Shown in pieces: positions 7,891 through 15,350 of a DNA stretch of 22,952 nt. Positions within the stretch are counted from its first letter, which is position 1. Every line of letters starts with the position of its first letter. The translations under genes were made by a program, and so were the position numbers. The notes below the pieces were generated by a model. It was not told the DNA's origin. It worked only from the letters and a program-made list of their open reading frames with translations, and made no database searches. Source of the stretch: an uncultured Oscillospiraceae bacterium (GTDB lineage Bacteria; Bacillota; Clostridia; Oscillospirales; Acutalibacteraceae); assembly GCA_900540865.1 (NCBI GenBank), contig UQHH01000042.1, forward strand, positions 1 through 22,952, written 5' to 3'.

Positions 7891-7919
7891 TTATATTTTT
7901 TGTATTAAGGGGTGTGGGT

Positions 7920-8735
7920 ATGAAAGCGGAAGGAATCATCAGAAAGCAGGCGAAGGCGCGCCTGTCACAGGATAACTGGTGCAAGGCGGTCGCGGCGTTT
8001 ATTTTTCTTGCTTGCGCGTGGCTGGTGTCGAATACTGTCCTGCAGGTTGCCTATTTTATAAACAACGGCGATTTAAACGCTTTGTCGGCTAATCCGCAGG
8101 CACATTCAGGAGAGCTTTTAAGCCTGCTGCTCATTGAGCTGCTTGCGCTGTTGATTTTGCTTGCGTTTTCACCCATTTTGATTGGCTATATCAAATGGAA
8201 CGACGCGCTTGCCAAGGAACAGGATACGGATATTTCCGTCCTTTTCAGCGGTTTTTCCGATGCGGGAGCGTATAAAAGGTCTGTTTCGTTTTGTATTCAG
8301 CTTTTACTCCGGTATATACTCTGGGGAATCGTCTGCGCCATTCCGGCGGCGGCCGTCCTGTCTGTTTTCAGGTTTTCCGCGCAGAGCGGCGCGGGCGGTT
8401 CCGCCGCGTACGTTACAGTTATGAGCGGAGTGCTCACGGCAGCTTGTATTCTCGCGGGCTTTGTTGCCTGGGTATTTCTTACCGCACGCTATTTTCTGGC
8501 GGCCTACATATTTATCGACGGTCAGGGAACGCTGCCCGCCAGGGCCTGCATCGATTATTCCGTGCGGCTGATGAAGCGCAACACGATGCGTTATATCAAG
8601 CTCCTGCTTTCCTTCCTGCCCTGGTTTTTACTCTGCTTTTTTGTGGTTCCCGCGCTTTACGTCATTCCGTATTTTCAGGCGTCCTGCGCGGTCAGCGCCA
8701 AATGGATGCGCGCGCCCGCGCAGGAGGGCTTTTGA
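7920..8735 (+). CDS. DUF975-like integral membrane protein
   Basis: A 271-residue hydrophobic protein with about six membrane segments (near residues 24-45, 62-85, 118-145, 158-190, 222-245 and beyond). The start is the ATG at 7920 with AAGGGG upstream; an in-frame ATG 11 codons earlier overlaps the dipeptidase stop and has no ribosome binding site. The N-terminus (REXKQAKARL-like, then a short loop and helix) and the C-terminal block IDYSVRLMKRNTMRYIKLLLSFLPWFLL..VIPYFQASCAVSAKWM resemble DUF975 proteins, whose function is unknown. The stop codon shares one base with the start of the glycosyltransferase gene (TGATG), so the two are probably translationally coupled and may act together at the membrane. 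Family assignment is moderate; no function is claimed. Confidence 0.75.
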   Translation: MKAEGIIRKQAKARLSQDNWCKAVAAFIFLACAWLVSNTVLQVAYFINNGDLNALSANPQAHSGELLSLLLIELLALLILLAFSPILIGYIKWNDALAKEQDTDISVLFSGFSDAGAYKRSVSFCIQLLLRYILWGIVCAIPAAAVLSVFRFSAQSGAGGSAAYVTVMSGVLTAACILAGFVAWVFLTARYFLAAYIFIDGQGTLPARACIDYSVRLMKRNTMRYIKLLLSFLPWFLLCFFVVPALYVIPYFQASCAVSAKWMRAPAQEGF

Positions 8736-9799
8736 TGCTGGTTTCATTATGCGTGATTGCTTATAACGAGGAAAAGACCCTTCCTGCTCTTCTTGACGAT
8801 ATCCGTTTGCAGGACTATCCCCATGGGGAAATCGAGGTCATTTTTGTGGACGACGTATCCACAGACGGCACAAAGGCCGTAATGGAGTCGTTTGCAAAGG
8901 AGCAAAACGGTTTTTGCCGCGTTTTAATAGAGGACAGCCCGAAAAATTTACAGGCCGCCGCGTGGAACACGGCAATATTGGCCGCAAGCGGGGAAATCAT
9001 CATCCGCGTGGACGCCCACGCTTCTATCCCGGAGAATTTTGTCAGCGCAAACGTAAAGAATATCAGGGAAGGGGAGTATGTCTGCGGCGGCGGACGGCCG
9101 AACAGGGTGGAAAAAGAAACGCCCTGGCAGATGACGCTGCTTGCCCTGGAGGAATCCCTTTTTGGAAGCTCGATTGCGAAATACCGCAGGCAGCAGAAGG
9201 AAAAACAGGAGGTCAGCTCTATTTTTCACGGCGCATACAGGACGGAGGTTTTTGCAAAGGCCGGCGGCTTCAATGAAGACCTCGGGAGGACGGAGGACAA
9301 CGAGCTGCATTACCGGATTCGTAAGGCGGGCTACCGGATAAGCAGCTGTCCCGACATCGTATCGTACCAGAACGTACGGGCGACCCTTGCAAAAATGCTC
9401 CGGCAGAAATTTGGCAACGGCCTGTGGATTGGCCTGACGCTCGGCGTATGCCCCGGATGCCTTTCCTATTTCCATTTCGCGCCGTTTGTACTCGTTTGTG
9501 CGCTTCTTATCTTGGGGGCGCTTGCCGTATGCGGCATTACGCTGCCGCTTATTCTTTTGAGCGCCGCGTACCTTTTATTCGACGCGGCTGTCACGGCGTC
9601 GGCATTTTCCGGCAGGAAGGCATATTTGCAGTTTTTACTGCTGCCGTTTTTGTTTCCGCTTTTGCATATCGTTTACGGCGTCGGCACGCTGTTTGGGGTA
9701 GTTAAAATGCCGTTTTGGAGAAAAAGGCTTGGAACCGGCGCGCAGGAAAGAATCGATTTCGTGAAAGAAGCCGTATCTAAAAGGCTTCTTAAAAAATAA
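8735..9799 (+). CDS. Family 2 glycosyltransferase, ExoA-like, membrane-anchored
   Basis: This 354-residue protein is an inverting GT-A glycosyltransferase. Visible motifs are SLCVIAYNEEKTL at the nucleotide site, VDD (38-40), the RVDAH metal-binding motif (91-95), GGFNEDLGRTEDNELHYRIRKAGY (177-200) with the catalytic acidic pair, and QKFGNGLW, equivalent to the QxxRW region of processive or polyprenyl-linked enzymes. It is closest in pattern to the succinoglycan enzyme ExoA. About three membrane helices follow residue 243, so catalysis takes place on the inner face of the membrane. The start at 8735 has AGGAGGG six bases upstream; the frame stays open far upstream, but that part overlaps the previous gene. 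In this operon it may build a lipid-linked sugar used by the YfhO-type protein, or extend a surface glycan. Donor and acceptor cannot be read from sequence. Confidence 0.9.
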   Translation: MLVSLCVIAYNEEKTLPALLDDIRLQDYPHGEIEVIFVDDVSTDGTKAVMESFAKEQNGFCRVLIEDSPKNLQAAAWNTAILAASGEIIIRVDAHASIPENFVSANVKNIREGEYVCGGGRPNRVEKETPWQMTLLALEESLFGSSIAKYRRQQKEKQEVSSIFHGAYRTEVFAKAGGFNEDLGRTEDNELHYRIRKAGYRISSCPDIVSYQNVRATLAKMLRQKFGNGLWIGLTLGVCPGCLSYFHFAPFVLVCALLILGALAVCGITLPLILLSAAYLLFDAAVTASAFSGRKAYLQFLLLPFLFPLLHIVYGVGTLFGVVKMPFWRKRLGTGAQERIDFVKEAVSKRLLKK

Positions 9800-9821
9800 T
9801 CCGGAAAGAGGGGATACACGG

Positions 9822-10706
9822 TTGAATGACAATGAGCCCATAACGCTTAATGACGGGCAGCTCAGGCAAATGCAGCTTAAGGAGCTGGACGCTCTGTTAT
9901 ATTTTAAAGAATTCTGCGACGAAAACGGATTGCTGTTTTATTTTTGCGGCGGCTGCTGTATCGGCTCCCTGCGAACCGGCGGGTTTGTGCCATGGGACGA
10001 CGATATTGACGTTTTTATGCCCCGCGAGGATTATGAAAGGCTGCACGTGCTCTGGAAAGAAAAATCAAAGAACCCGCGCTACCTTTGCCTGCGCACGGAC
10101 GATACGATATTTACGGGCAATATTTTTACGACCATAGTCGATACGAGCGCCACGTGCGTCAAGGCAAACCAGGCGCACCTCGACATCCCGCACGGGCTTT
10201 CCATGGACGTGTTCCCAATCGACGGATGCCCGGCGGGGATAAAACGTAAGATACAAAAGCTGTGGGCGCTGACCTATTCCCTGTTTCTCGCGCAGGTCGT
10301 ACCGGAAAATCACGGCGGCGTGGTAGCGCTCGGCAGCCGCGTCCTTTTAGGGCTGTTCCGCGGGAAAAAGCTTCGGGAAAAAATTTGGCGCATGGCGGAA
10401 AAGAAAATGTCAAAATATAAGATAAAAGACTGCACGCTTATTACGGAGCTGTGCACTGGCCCGCACTATATGCAGTGCGAATATCCCAAGGAGATTTTTG
10501 AAAGCGCCGTTTACCGTGAATTTGAAGGACACCAGATGCCGATTCCCGCAGGCTATGACGCATATTTAAAGATTGCGTTCGGCGACTATATGGAGCTGCC
10601 TCCCGAGGAAAAACGGGTGCCGCACCACGACGTGGTGTATCTTGATTTAAACAAAAGCTGCTACGAGTACCGCAAAGAGCGGCAAAAAGAAAGCAGCGGA
10701 AAATAA
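9822..10706 (+). CDS. licD: LicD-family phosphotransferase
   Basis: The 294-residue protein has the LicD nucleotidyltransferase-like fold. The signature FCGGCCIGSLRTGGFVPWDDDIDVFMPREDY (41-71) contains the DDDID acidic cluster at 59-63, and the C-terminal block YDAYLKIAFGDYMELPPEEKR matches the family end. LicD proteins move a phospho-alcohol from a CDP carrier to a glycan: phosphocholine in pneumococcus, and ribitol-phosphate in the related mammalian enzymes FKTN and FKRP. No choline genes (licA, licB, licC) are seen here, while the next two genes make CDP-ribitol, so ribitol-phosphate is the likely donor part. This is inference. The start is TTG at 9822 with GAGGGG upstream; no in-frame ATG is available nearby. 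The gaps are 22 bases to the glycosyltransferase and 24 to tarI. Confidence 0.9.
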   Translation: MNDNEPITLNDGQLRQMQLKELDALLYFKEFCDENGLLFYFCGGCCIGSLRTGGFVPWDDDIDVFMPREDYERLHVLWKEKSKNPRYLCLRTDDTIFTGNIFTTIVDTSATCVKANQAHLDIPHGLSMDVFPIDGCPAGIKRKIQKLWALTYSLFLAQVVPENHGGVVALGSRVLLGLFRGKKLREKIWRMAEKKMSKYKIKDCTLITELCTGPHYMQCEYPKEIFESAVYREFEGHQMPIPAGYDAYLKIAFGDYMELPPEEKRVPHHDVVYLDLNKSCYEYRKERQKESSGK

Positions 10707-10730
10707 GTTAATTTCGGAGGTAAGACTAGC

Positions 10731-11444
10731 ATGGTATATGGAGCGATACTTGCCGGGGGAAGCGGCACACGGATGCACATTTCCTCTATGCCCAAGCAAT
10801 TTCTGCCGCTTGGGGACAAGCCTATTATCATTCATACGCTGGAAAAAATGCTGATGTGCGCAAGGTTCAATGCCATTTATATCGGCGTACACCCCAGCTG
10901 GATATCCCACATGACCGACCTGCTTGAAATGTACGAAATCGACCGCGACAAGGTAAAGCTTGCGCCCGGCGGCGAAAACCGCAACGATACGATTTTTAAT
11001 ATCATCGATGAAATCGCTAAGGATTTCGGGGCGGATGAAGACGATATTATCGTCACGCACGACGCGGTGCGCCCGTTCGTCACGCTGCGTATCCTCAATG
11101 AAAATATCGACGCCGCAATCCAGTACGGCGCGTGCGATACGGTCGTCCCCGCGTCCGATACGATTGTAAAGTCCCACGATGGGGTAGATATATCCGAAAT
11201 TCCGAACCGGAATTATATGTACCAGGGGCAGACGCCGCAGAGCTTCAGCATCAAGCTGCTTAAGGAGCTGTATTCCCAGCTCAAGCCGAATGAAAAGGCG
11301 GTGCTGACCGACGCGTGCAAAATCTGCGTCATGCGCGGCGCGCCTGTAAAGCTTGTTTCAGGCGAGCTTTCCAATATGAAAATAACGACAGTCAACGACT
11401 ACAAGATTGCCCAGGTGCTCGTCGGGGGGATTGCCGGTGATTAA
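10731..11444 (+). CDS. tarI: Ribitol-5-phosphate cytidylyltransferase TarI
   Basis: The 237-residue enzyme belongs to the IspD/TarI family and is expected to join CTP and D-ribitol 5-phosphate to CDP-ribitol and pyrophosphate in the cytoplasm. The signature GAILAGGSGTRM (4-15) binds the nucleotide, PKQFLPLGDKPIIIHTLEKM follows, and THDAVRPFV (109-117) and the late TDACK and NMKITTVNDYKIA blocks fit the family. It differs from IspD mainly by context: it overlaps tarJ by eight bases, and the TarI-TarJ pair is diagnostic for CDP-ribitol synthesis. GGAGG ten bases upstream of the ATG sets the start. An IspD role in isoprenoid synthesis is the alternative, but the neighbour makes it unlikely. Confidence 0.93.
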   Translation: MVYGAILAGGSGTRMHISSMPKQFLPLGDKPIIIHTLEKMLMCARFNAIYIGVHPSWISHMTDLLEMYEIDRDKVKLAPGGENRNDTIFNIIDEIAKDFGADEDDIIVTHDAVRPFVTLRILNENIDAAIQYGACDTVVPASDTIVKSHDGVDISEIPNRNYMYQGQTPQSFSIKLLKELYSQLKPNEKAVLTDACKICVMRGAPVKLVSGELSNMKITTVNDYKIAQVLVGGIAGD

Positions 11445-12450
11445 TTATATTTACCAGCTGGTGAACCCGCAGTTTTTTTCTGTAAAATATGAGGACGCAA
11501 ACATAGACGGCAAGGTGCTCATCCGCCCGCGCTATATGTCTATCTGCCATGCCGACCAGCGCTATTACCTGGGAAACCGCGACATGCGCGCCTTGAGCGA
11601 AAAGCTCCCGATGGCGCTGATTCATGAATGCTGCGGTGAGGTTATCTTAGACAAAACCGGCACGTATCAGGTAGGGCAGAACGTTGTGCTTATCCCCAAC
11701 GCGCCTACGCGTACCTGCGGCGGAATCTATGAAAATTACGACGAAAAATCGTACTTTATGTCGAGCGGCTCAGACGGCTTTATGCGTGAATTTGTGGATA
11801 TGCCGCCCGACCGGGTCATCCCGTTTGAGAACATTCCGCTTTCAACCGCATCAATCTGCGAATTTTTAAGCGTCGCCATCCACGCGATAAACCGCATGGA
11901 CGTTGCCGCGCACGATTGCAGGGACACCATAGGGATTTGGGGAGACGGGAGCCTGTCATATGTGATAGCAAGCGCCCTTAAGGTGAAATTCCCGAAATCA
12001 AAAATCGTGGTCGTCGGAAAAAACAACCGGAAGCTTTCGCGCTTTTCGTTTGTCAATCAGACGTATCTCAACTATTCGCTTCCTCCCGATTTTAAAATCG
12101 ACCACGCGTTTGAATGCGTAGGCGGCGAGGGCTGTTACGACGCAATCAACAACATGATTGAGCATATCCGCCCGCAGGGGACGATGGTATTCCTTGGCGT
12201 AACGGAAAACAAGGTCGCTATCAACACACGCCTGATGCTGGAAAAGGGGCTGACAGTCGTCGGCAGCAGCCGCAGCGGTAAGGCTGACTTTATTGAAGCG
12301 GTGGAATTGATGCAGATGCAGCGTATCAGGCGCAGGCTCGGCAGCATTATTTACGAGGATGAGCCGGTACGCAACATAGACGACCTGCACCGTGTGTTCG
12401 CAACCGACCTGAATACGCCGTTTAAAACAGTTTTCAGGTGGGAAATTTAA
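11437..12450 (+). CDS. tarJ: Ribulose-5-phosphate reductase TarJ
   Basis: This 337-residue medium-chain dehydrogenase-like enzyme aligns throughout with Staphylococcus aureus TarJ, which reduces D-ribulose 5-phosphate to D-ribitol 5-phosphate with NADPH, the step before TarI. Shared blocks include INYIYQLVNPQFF at the start, RYMSICHADQRYYLGNRD with the metal-ligand cysteine, LPMALIHECCGEV, SSGSDGFMREFV, IGIWGDGSLSYV as the Rossmann loop, DHAFECVGGEG, and NTRLMLEKGLTVVGSSRSG. The start is GTG at 11437, eight bases inside tarI, supported by a G-rich ribosome binding site and the family N-terminus; an ATG ten codons earlier has no support. It is the last gene of the operon. Metal and cofactor choice follow the family and are not proven here. 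Confidence 0.95.
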   Translation: MINYIYQLVNPQFFSVKYEDANIDGKVLIRPRYMSICHADQRYYLGNRDMRALSEKLPMALIHECCGEVILDKTGTYQVGQNVVLIPNAPTRTCGGIYENYDEKSYFMSSGSDGFMREFVDMPPDRVIPFENIPLSTASICEFLSVAIHAINRMDVAAHDCRDTIGIWGDGSLSYVIASALKVKFPKSKIVVVGKNNRKLSRFSFVNQTYLNYSLPPDFKIDHAFECVGGEGCYDAINNMIEHIRPQGTMVFLGVTENKVAINTRLMLEKGLTVVGSSRSGKADFIEAVELMQMQRIRRRLGSIIYEDEPVRNIDDLHRVFATDLNTPFKTVFRWEI

Positions 12451-12457
12451 CAAAGCG

Positions 12458-12511
12458 GCGCAGCTTTTGCCATGGAAAATGGCTGCGCAGCGCAAGAATG
12501 GCACCTTTTTT
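12458..12511 (+). terminator. Possible weak terminator after tarJ
   Basis: GCGCAGC (12458-12464) pairs with GCTGCGC (12482-12488) with an inner GCCAT/ATGGC alternative, followed 16 bases later by a T run (12505-12511). The distance from stem to T run makes it a doubtful terminator; some read-through into the LCP gene is possible. Confidence 0.35.
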
Positions 12512-12522
12512 CTATAATGCAA

Positions 12523-12551
12523 TTATGAGTATGCGTTGAAGGGTGTATAAT
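12523..12551 (+). promoter_or_regulatory. Promoter of the LCP gene
   Basis: A perfect TATAAT at 12546-12551 is preceded after 17 bases by TTATGA (12523-12528), a partial -35. The start would fall near 12558, about 40 bases before the TTG start codon. Another TATAAT at 12513-12518 has no -35 partner. Confidence 0.5.
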
Positions 12552-12599
12552 ATACAGACATTTTGGAACGTTTTGAATTAAAGGAAGGAGCGATGAGCT

Positions 12600-13718
12600 T
12601 TGTCCAGAAAACCGAATCAAAGACAATCGGCAACAAAGGCGCACGCCTTCGGCTGGAAAAATGTACTCGTCTTATTACTCTGCCTGATTATGGGCGGTGT
12701 CGGCGGAGGCTTGATTGTCCTGTACAATACGGTCAACGCAATCGAGTATCAATCGATTGAAGACAACCAGAACACCTCCTCGTCTCATTCGTCTTTGTCG
12801 ACAGGGCCGACGGAGCTTGACTTAAACAGCGGTGAGCTTTTAAACGACCCGATGATTTTAAACGTTATGCTGTTCGGCGAGGACAGCAGGAAATCGGGGG
12901 AGGAGCACGGGCGCAGTGACACGATGATTATGCTTTCGATAGACAACAGGCATAAGAAGCTGAAGCTCACGTCCTTCATGCGCGATACGTATGTGACGAT
13001 TCCGGGCAATAACTCGGCCGGCGAGCCATATGGGGAAAATAAGCTAAACGCGGCCTACACGTTAGGCGGCCCACAGCTTACAATCAAAACGATTGAAAGC
13101 AACTTTGGTATTAACATCGACCGGTACGCGGTGGTCGATTTTAAAAGCTTCCGGAACATCATCGATATACTCGGCGGCGTAGACATTGAGCTGACCTCTG
13201 AGGAAATCGACTATATCAACTGGCAGTCCTATATCAACAACCAGGTCGATACGCGCCACGAGCTTGCGGACGACCCGGGCGTCGTGCATTTAAACGGCAG
13301 GCAGGCGCTGTGGTACGCGCGTAACCGCGGCGACGAGGAGGCGGGCTTTTCGGGCGACGACTTTGACCGGACCTCCCGCCAGAGAAACCTTCTGAAAATC
13401 GTGATGTCCGACTTCAAAAGCGCGAACCTTACCCAGATTGTGAGTATCGTTGGGGAAGTCGGCCCGATGATTACGACAAACCTCAAGAAAAATGAAATTA
13501 CGACGCTCGTTGCAAATTCCCTGACGTACCTCAAATACGATATGGAGGAATTCAGAGTACCGGAGGATAACGTATGGCAGTACGGCTGGACTTCAGACGG
13601 ACAGTCGATTGTTGAAATTATCGACTGGGAGCAGCAGCGCTATGACCTTGCAAAATTTGTTTTTGAAGAGAGCGTTACAGGGAAGAATCCCGCGTCCAGC
13701 TCTTCGTCAGAATCTTAA
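12600..13718 (+). CDS. LytR-CpsA-Psr (LCP) family wall polymer ligase
   Basis: The 372-residue protein has a short basic cytoplasmic start, one membrane helix (about 20-43), a Ser/Thr-rich linker and an extracellular LCP domain. LCP enzymes move lipid-linked glycopolymers such as wall teichoic acid from undecaprenyl pyrophosphate onto peptidoglycan. Family motifs are visible: NVMLFGEDSR (88-97), GRSDTMIMLSID (104-115) with the conserved Arg-Asp pair, SFMRDTYVTIP (125-135), and NKLNAAYTLGG (147-157); WYARNRGDE and FDRTSRQRNLL follow later. The start is TTG at 12600 with AAGGAG nine bases upstream; an ATG at 12593 is in another frame. It follows the CDP-ribitol operon with its own promoter, so it is a good candidate for attaching that operon's product to the wall. 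The Ser-rich C-terminal tail is unremarkable. Confidence 0.92.
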   Translation: MSRKPNQRQSATKAHAFGWKNVLVLLLCLIMGGVGGGLIVLYNTVNAIEYQSIEDNQNTSSSHSSLSTGPTELDLNSGELLNDPMILNVMLFGEDSRKSGEEHGRSDTMIMLSIDNRHKKLKLTSFMRDTYVTIPGNNSAGEPYGENKLNAAYTLGGPQLTIKTIESNFGINIDRYAVVDFKSFRNIIDILGGVDIELTSEEIDYINWQSYINNQVDTRHELADDPGVVHLNGRQALWYARNRGDEEAGFSGDDFDRTSRQRNLLKIVMSDFKSANLTQIVSIVGEVGPMITTNLKKNEITTLVANSLTYLKYDMEEFRVPEDNVWQYGWTSDGQSIVEIIDWEQQRYDLAKFVFEESVTGKNPASSSSSES

Positions 13719-13730
13719 TCGTTAATGAAG

Positions 13731-13761
13731 AAAAGGGGGGCTTTACGCCGCCCCTTTTTTT
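13731..13761 (+). terminator. Intrinsic terminator of the LCP gene
   Basis: AAAAGGGGGGC pairs with GCCGCCCCTTTT around a short loop with one imperfection and runs into seven T residues. It starts 13 bases after the LCP stop codon. Confidence 0.85.
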
Positions 13762-13767
13762 GTGTGA

Positions 13768-13809
13768 AAAGCGTGCCGCTGTTCCATAAAAAAAACAGCG
13801 GCGCGCTTT
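13768..13809 (-). terminator. Intrinsic terminator of the secA fragment
   Basis: AAAGCGTGCCGCTGTT (13768-13783) pairs with AACAGCGGCGCGCTTT (13794-13809) with one wobble position. On the minus strand it follows the secA stop codon (13829) by 19 bases and runs into TTTT. It faces the LCP terminator, as expected for convergent genes. Confidence 0.75.
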
Positions 13810-13828
13810 CATTAATTCGGTTATGAAC

Positions 13829-15259
13829 TTACCGGCGGCTGAACATGTTTCTAAGCCTTTTATATATGCCTTGAACGGTAAATACAGCCCCGGTTGCTTT
13901 ATGACTTACCGAGCGCATTAAATGTGGAATCCGGCTGAACTGGCTGGCGCTTTCGTTTATCATATACGTCCAGGTCGTGGTGGCGCCCGTCAGGCCTTCC
14001 TCGTCCATATCAATCCCGTTTTCCGTGATTTTGCATTTCTGCATATAAGAAACCACATCGGATTGAATGTCCTCCCACATCTCGCCGTATGCCGAAATCG
14101 CAAAACGGTGGTATTCGTCGAGCGGGCTTTTTCCTCCCACGACCATCAGGTGGATGCCGCTTCTCATATCCTCCATCGCCGCAAGATAACAGGACCAATT
14201 CATGTTGATAAAATATAGCAAAAGCTGCTTTTCGGCTTTTTCCACGCCGCTGCTTCCGTGTCTTTGAACCAGGTCTTCATATACGGATAAATCACGGCTT
14301 TTCAGAATTTCAGGCTCGTTTTGGCCGAGCAAAAGACACATACGGTAATCTGAAATTAGCCTGCGCTGGTCTTCGAGCACCAGTGAAAAGCGTTCGAGCA
14401 TATAGCGGGCTTCCGCGTCCCTGCCCTCCTGTATTTTCTGGGCGCGCCGCACAAGCTTCGGGTATTTTTTGTAGCTGTATGGATTAAGGCCGGTAAACGC
14501 TTCCGCATTTAAATCCTTCAGGCAGATAAAATACCGGCTTTCTCCCGGGTCGCCCTGCCTGCCGGCACGCCCGCGCAGCTGGTTGTCGATTCGGACGCTG
14601 CGGTTGATTCCTGTACCGATTATCGATAAACCGCCCGCTTTGCGGACAAAAACGGCCTGCTTTCCGTCGGGGCCTCCTAATTTGATATCCACACCACGCC
14701 CGGCCATATTGGTTGAGATAGTAATTTGGCATGGCATTCCGGCCTGTGCAATGATTGCGGCCTCCTGCTCGTCGCTGCGGGCGTTTAAGACACGGTGGGG
14801 AAGGCGCCGCTGGCTGAGTAAACCGGAATAGTATTCCGATTCCCGCACGCTTTGCGTCCCGATAAGCACGGGCTGGCCTTTTTCATGCGCGGACACGATA
14901 CGCGCCAGCACCTCGTTTACCTGTTTCTCTCGCCGCTCAAAAATACGGTCGGCGTGGTCTGTGCGGATGCACGGCAGATGCGGCGGGATGACGTCCACCT
15001 TAAGCGCGTACATCGACCAGAATTCTGAGGCGGAGGACGCGGCGGTTCCGGTCATACCGCAGAGCACGGGGTACTGTAAAAGAAAGGATTGCATGGGAAT
15101 GGAATTGTAAACGGCGGACTGTGCATCGGAATGTTTGAGCTCCTTCATTTCAACGGCCTGCTGGAGCAAATCGGGGAACCTTCGGTTTTCAGCGACACGC
15201 CCTGTGGATTCGTCCACGACCAAAACTTCGCCGTCCTTTACAATATAGTCCCTGTCCTT
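13829..15259 (-). pseudogene. SecA (SecA2-like) ATPase, N-terminal part missing, cut by element
   Basis: The frame encodes the second half of a SecA preprotein translocase ATPase. Recognisable homology begins at KDRDYIVKDGEVLVVDESTGR, equivalent to about residue 380 of the E. coli protein, followed by LCGMTGTAASS, QPVLIGTQSV, NMAGRGVDIKLGG and DNQLRGRAGRQGDPG. Upstream the frame stays open only to 15310, over sequence I cannot match, then meets a TAG at 15311-15313. The first ATP-binding region with its Walker A and B motifs is therefore absent, and the product cannot be an active motor alone. The scaffold and wing region is shortened and the usual C-terminal zinc motif is missing, both of which recall SecA2-type proteins. 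The mobile element that begins here most simply explains the break; the 5' half should lie beyond the window. A TTG at 15223 could start a fragment, but no ribosome binding site supports it. Confidence 0.85.
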
Positions 15260-15310
15260 TTGCTGATGTGTGATAAAGAAGTAGTAGAAGTGTAAAAAAT
15301 TTTGCCGTTC
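15260..15310. other. Junction between secA and the mobile element
   Basis: Between the last recognisable secA codons and the terminator hairpin of the recombinase lies a short stretch of unclear ownership. TnpX/TndX-type recombinases use a GA core dinucleotide at their ends, and one GA lies at 15287-15288 on the plus strand. The exact crossover point cannot be fixed without the other end or an empty site. Confidence 0.4.
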
Positions 15311-15342
15311 CTATCCGGCGTTTGCGCATTGCGCCGGATAGG
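15299..15342 (-). terminator. Terminator of the serine recombinase gene
   Basis: A perfect 11-bp inverted repeat (CCTATCCGGCG at 15310-15320 and CGCCGGATAGG at 15332-15342) lies nine bases after the recombinase stop codon. On the minus strand it is followed by AACGGCAAAA and then TTTTTT. The T run is ten bases away, longer than ideal, so efficiency is uncertain. Confidence 0.55.
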
Positions 15343-15350
15343 TCGGGCGG

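Noticed and set aside
8291..8734. Long N-terminal extension of the glycosyltransferase frame
   Set aside because: It overlaps the DUF975-like gene in another frame; the ribosome binding site and family N-terminus place the start at 8735.
10731..11444. IspD of isoprenoid synthesis
   Set aside because: The eight-base overlap with tarJ and the surface-polymer context make the TarI role much more likely.
12513..12518. TATAAT as a separate promoter before the LCP gene
   Set aside because: No acceptable -35 lies at 16-18 bases; the TATAAT at 12546 is better placed.
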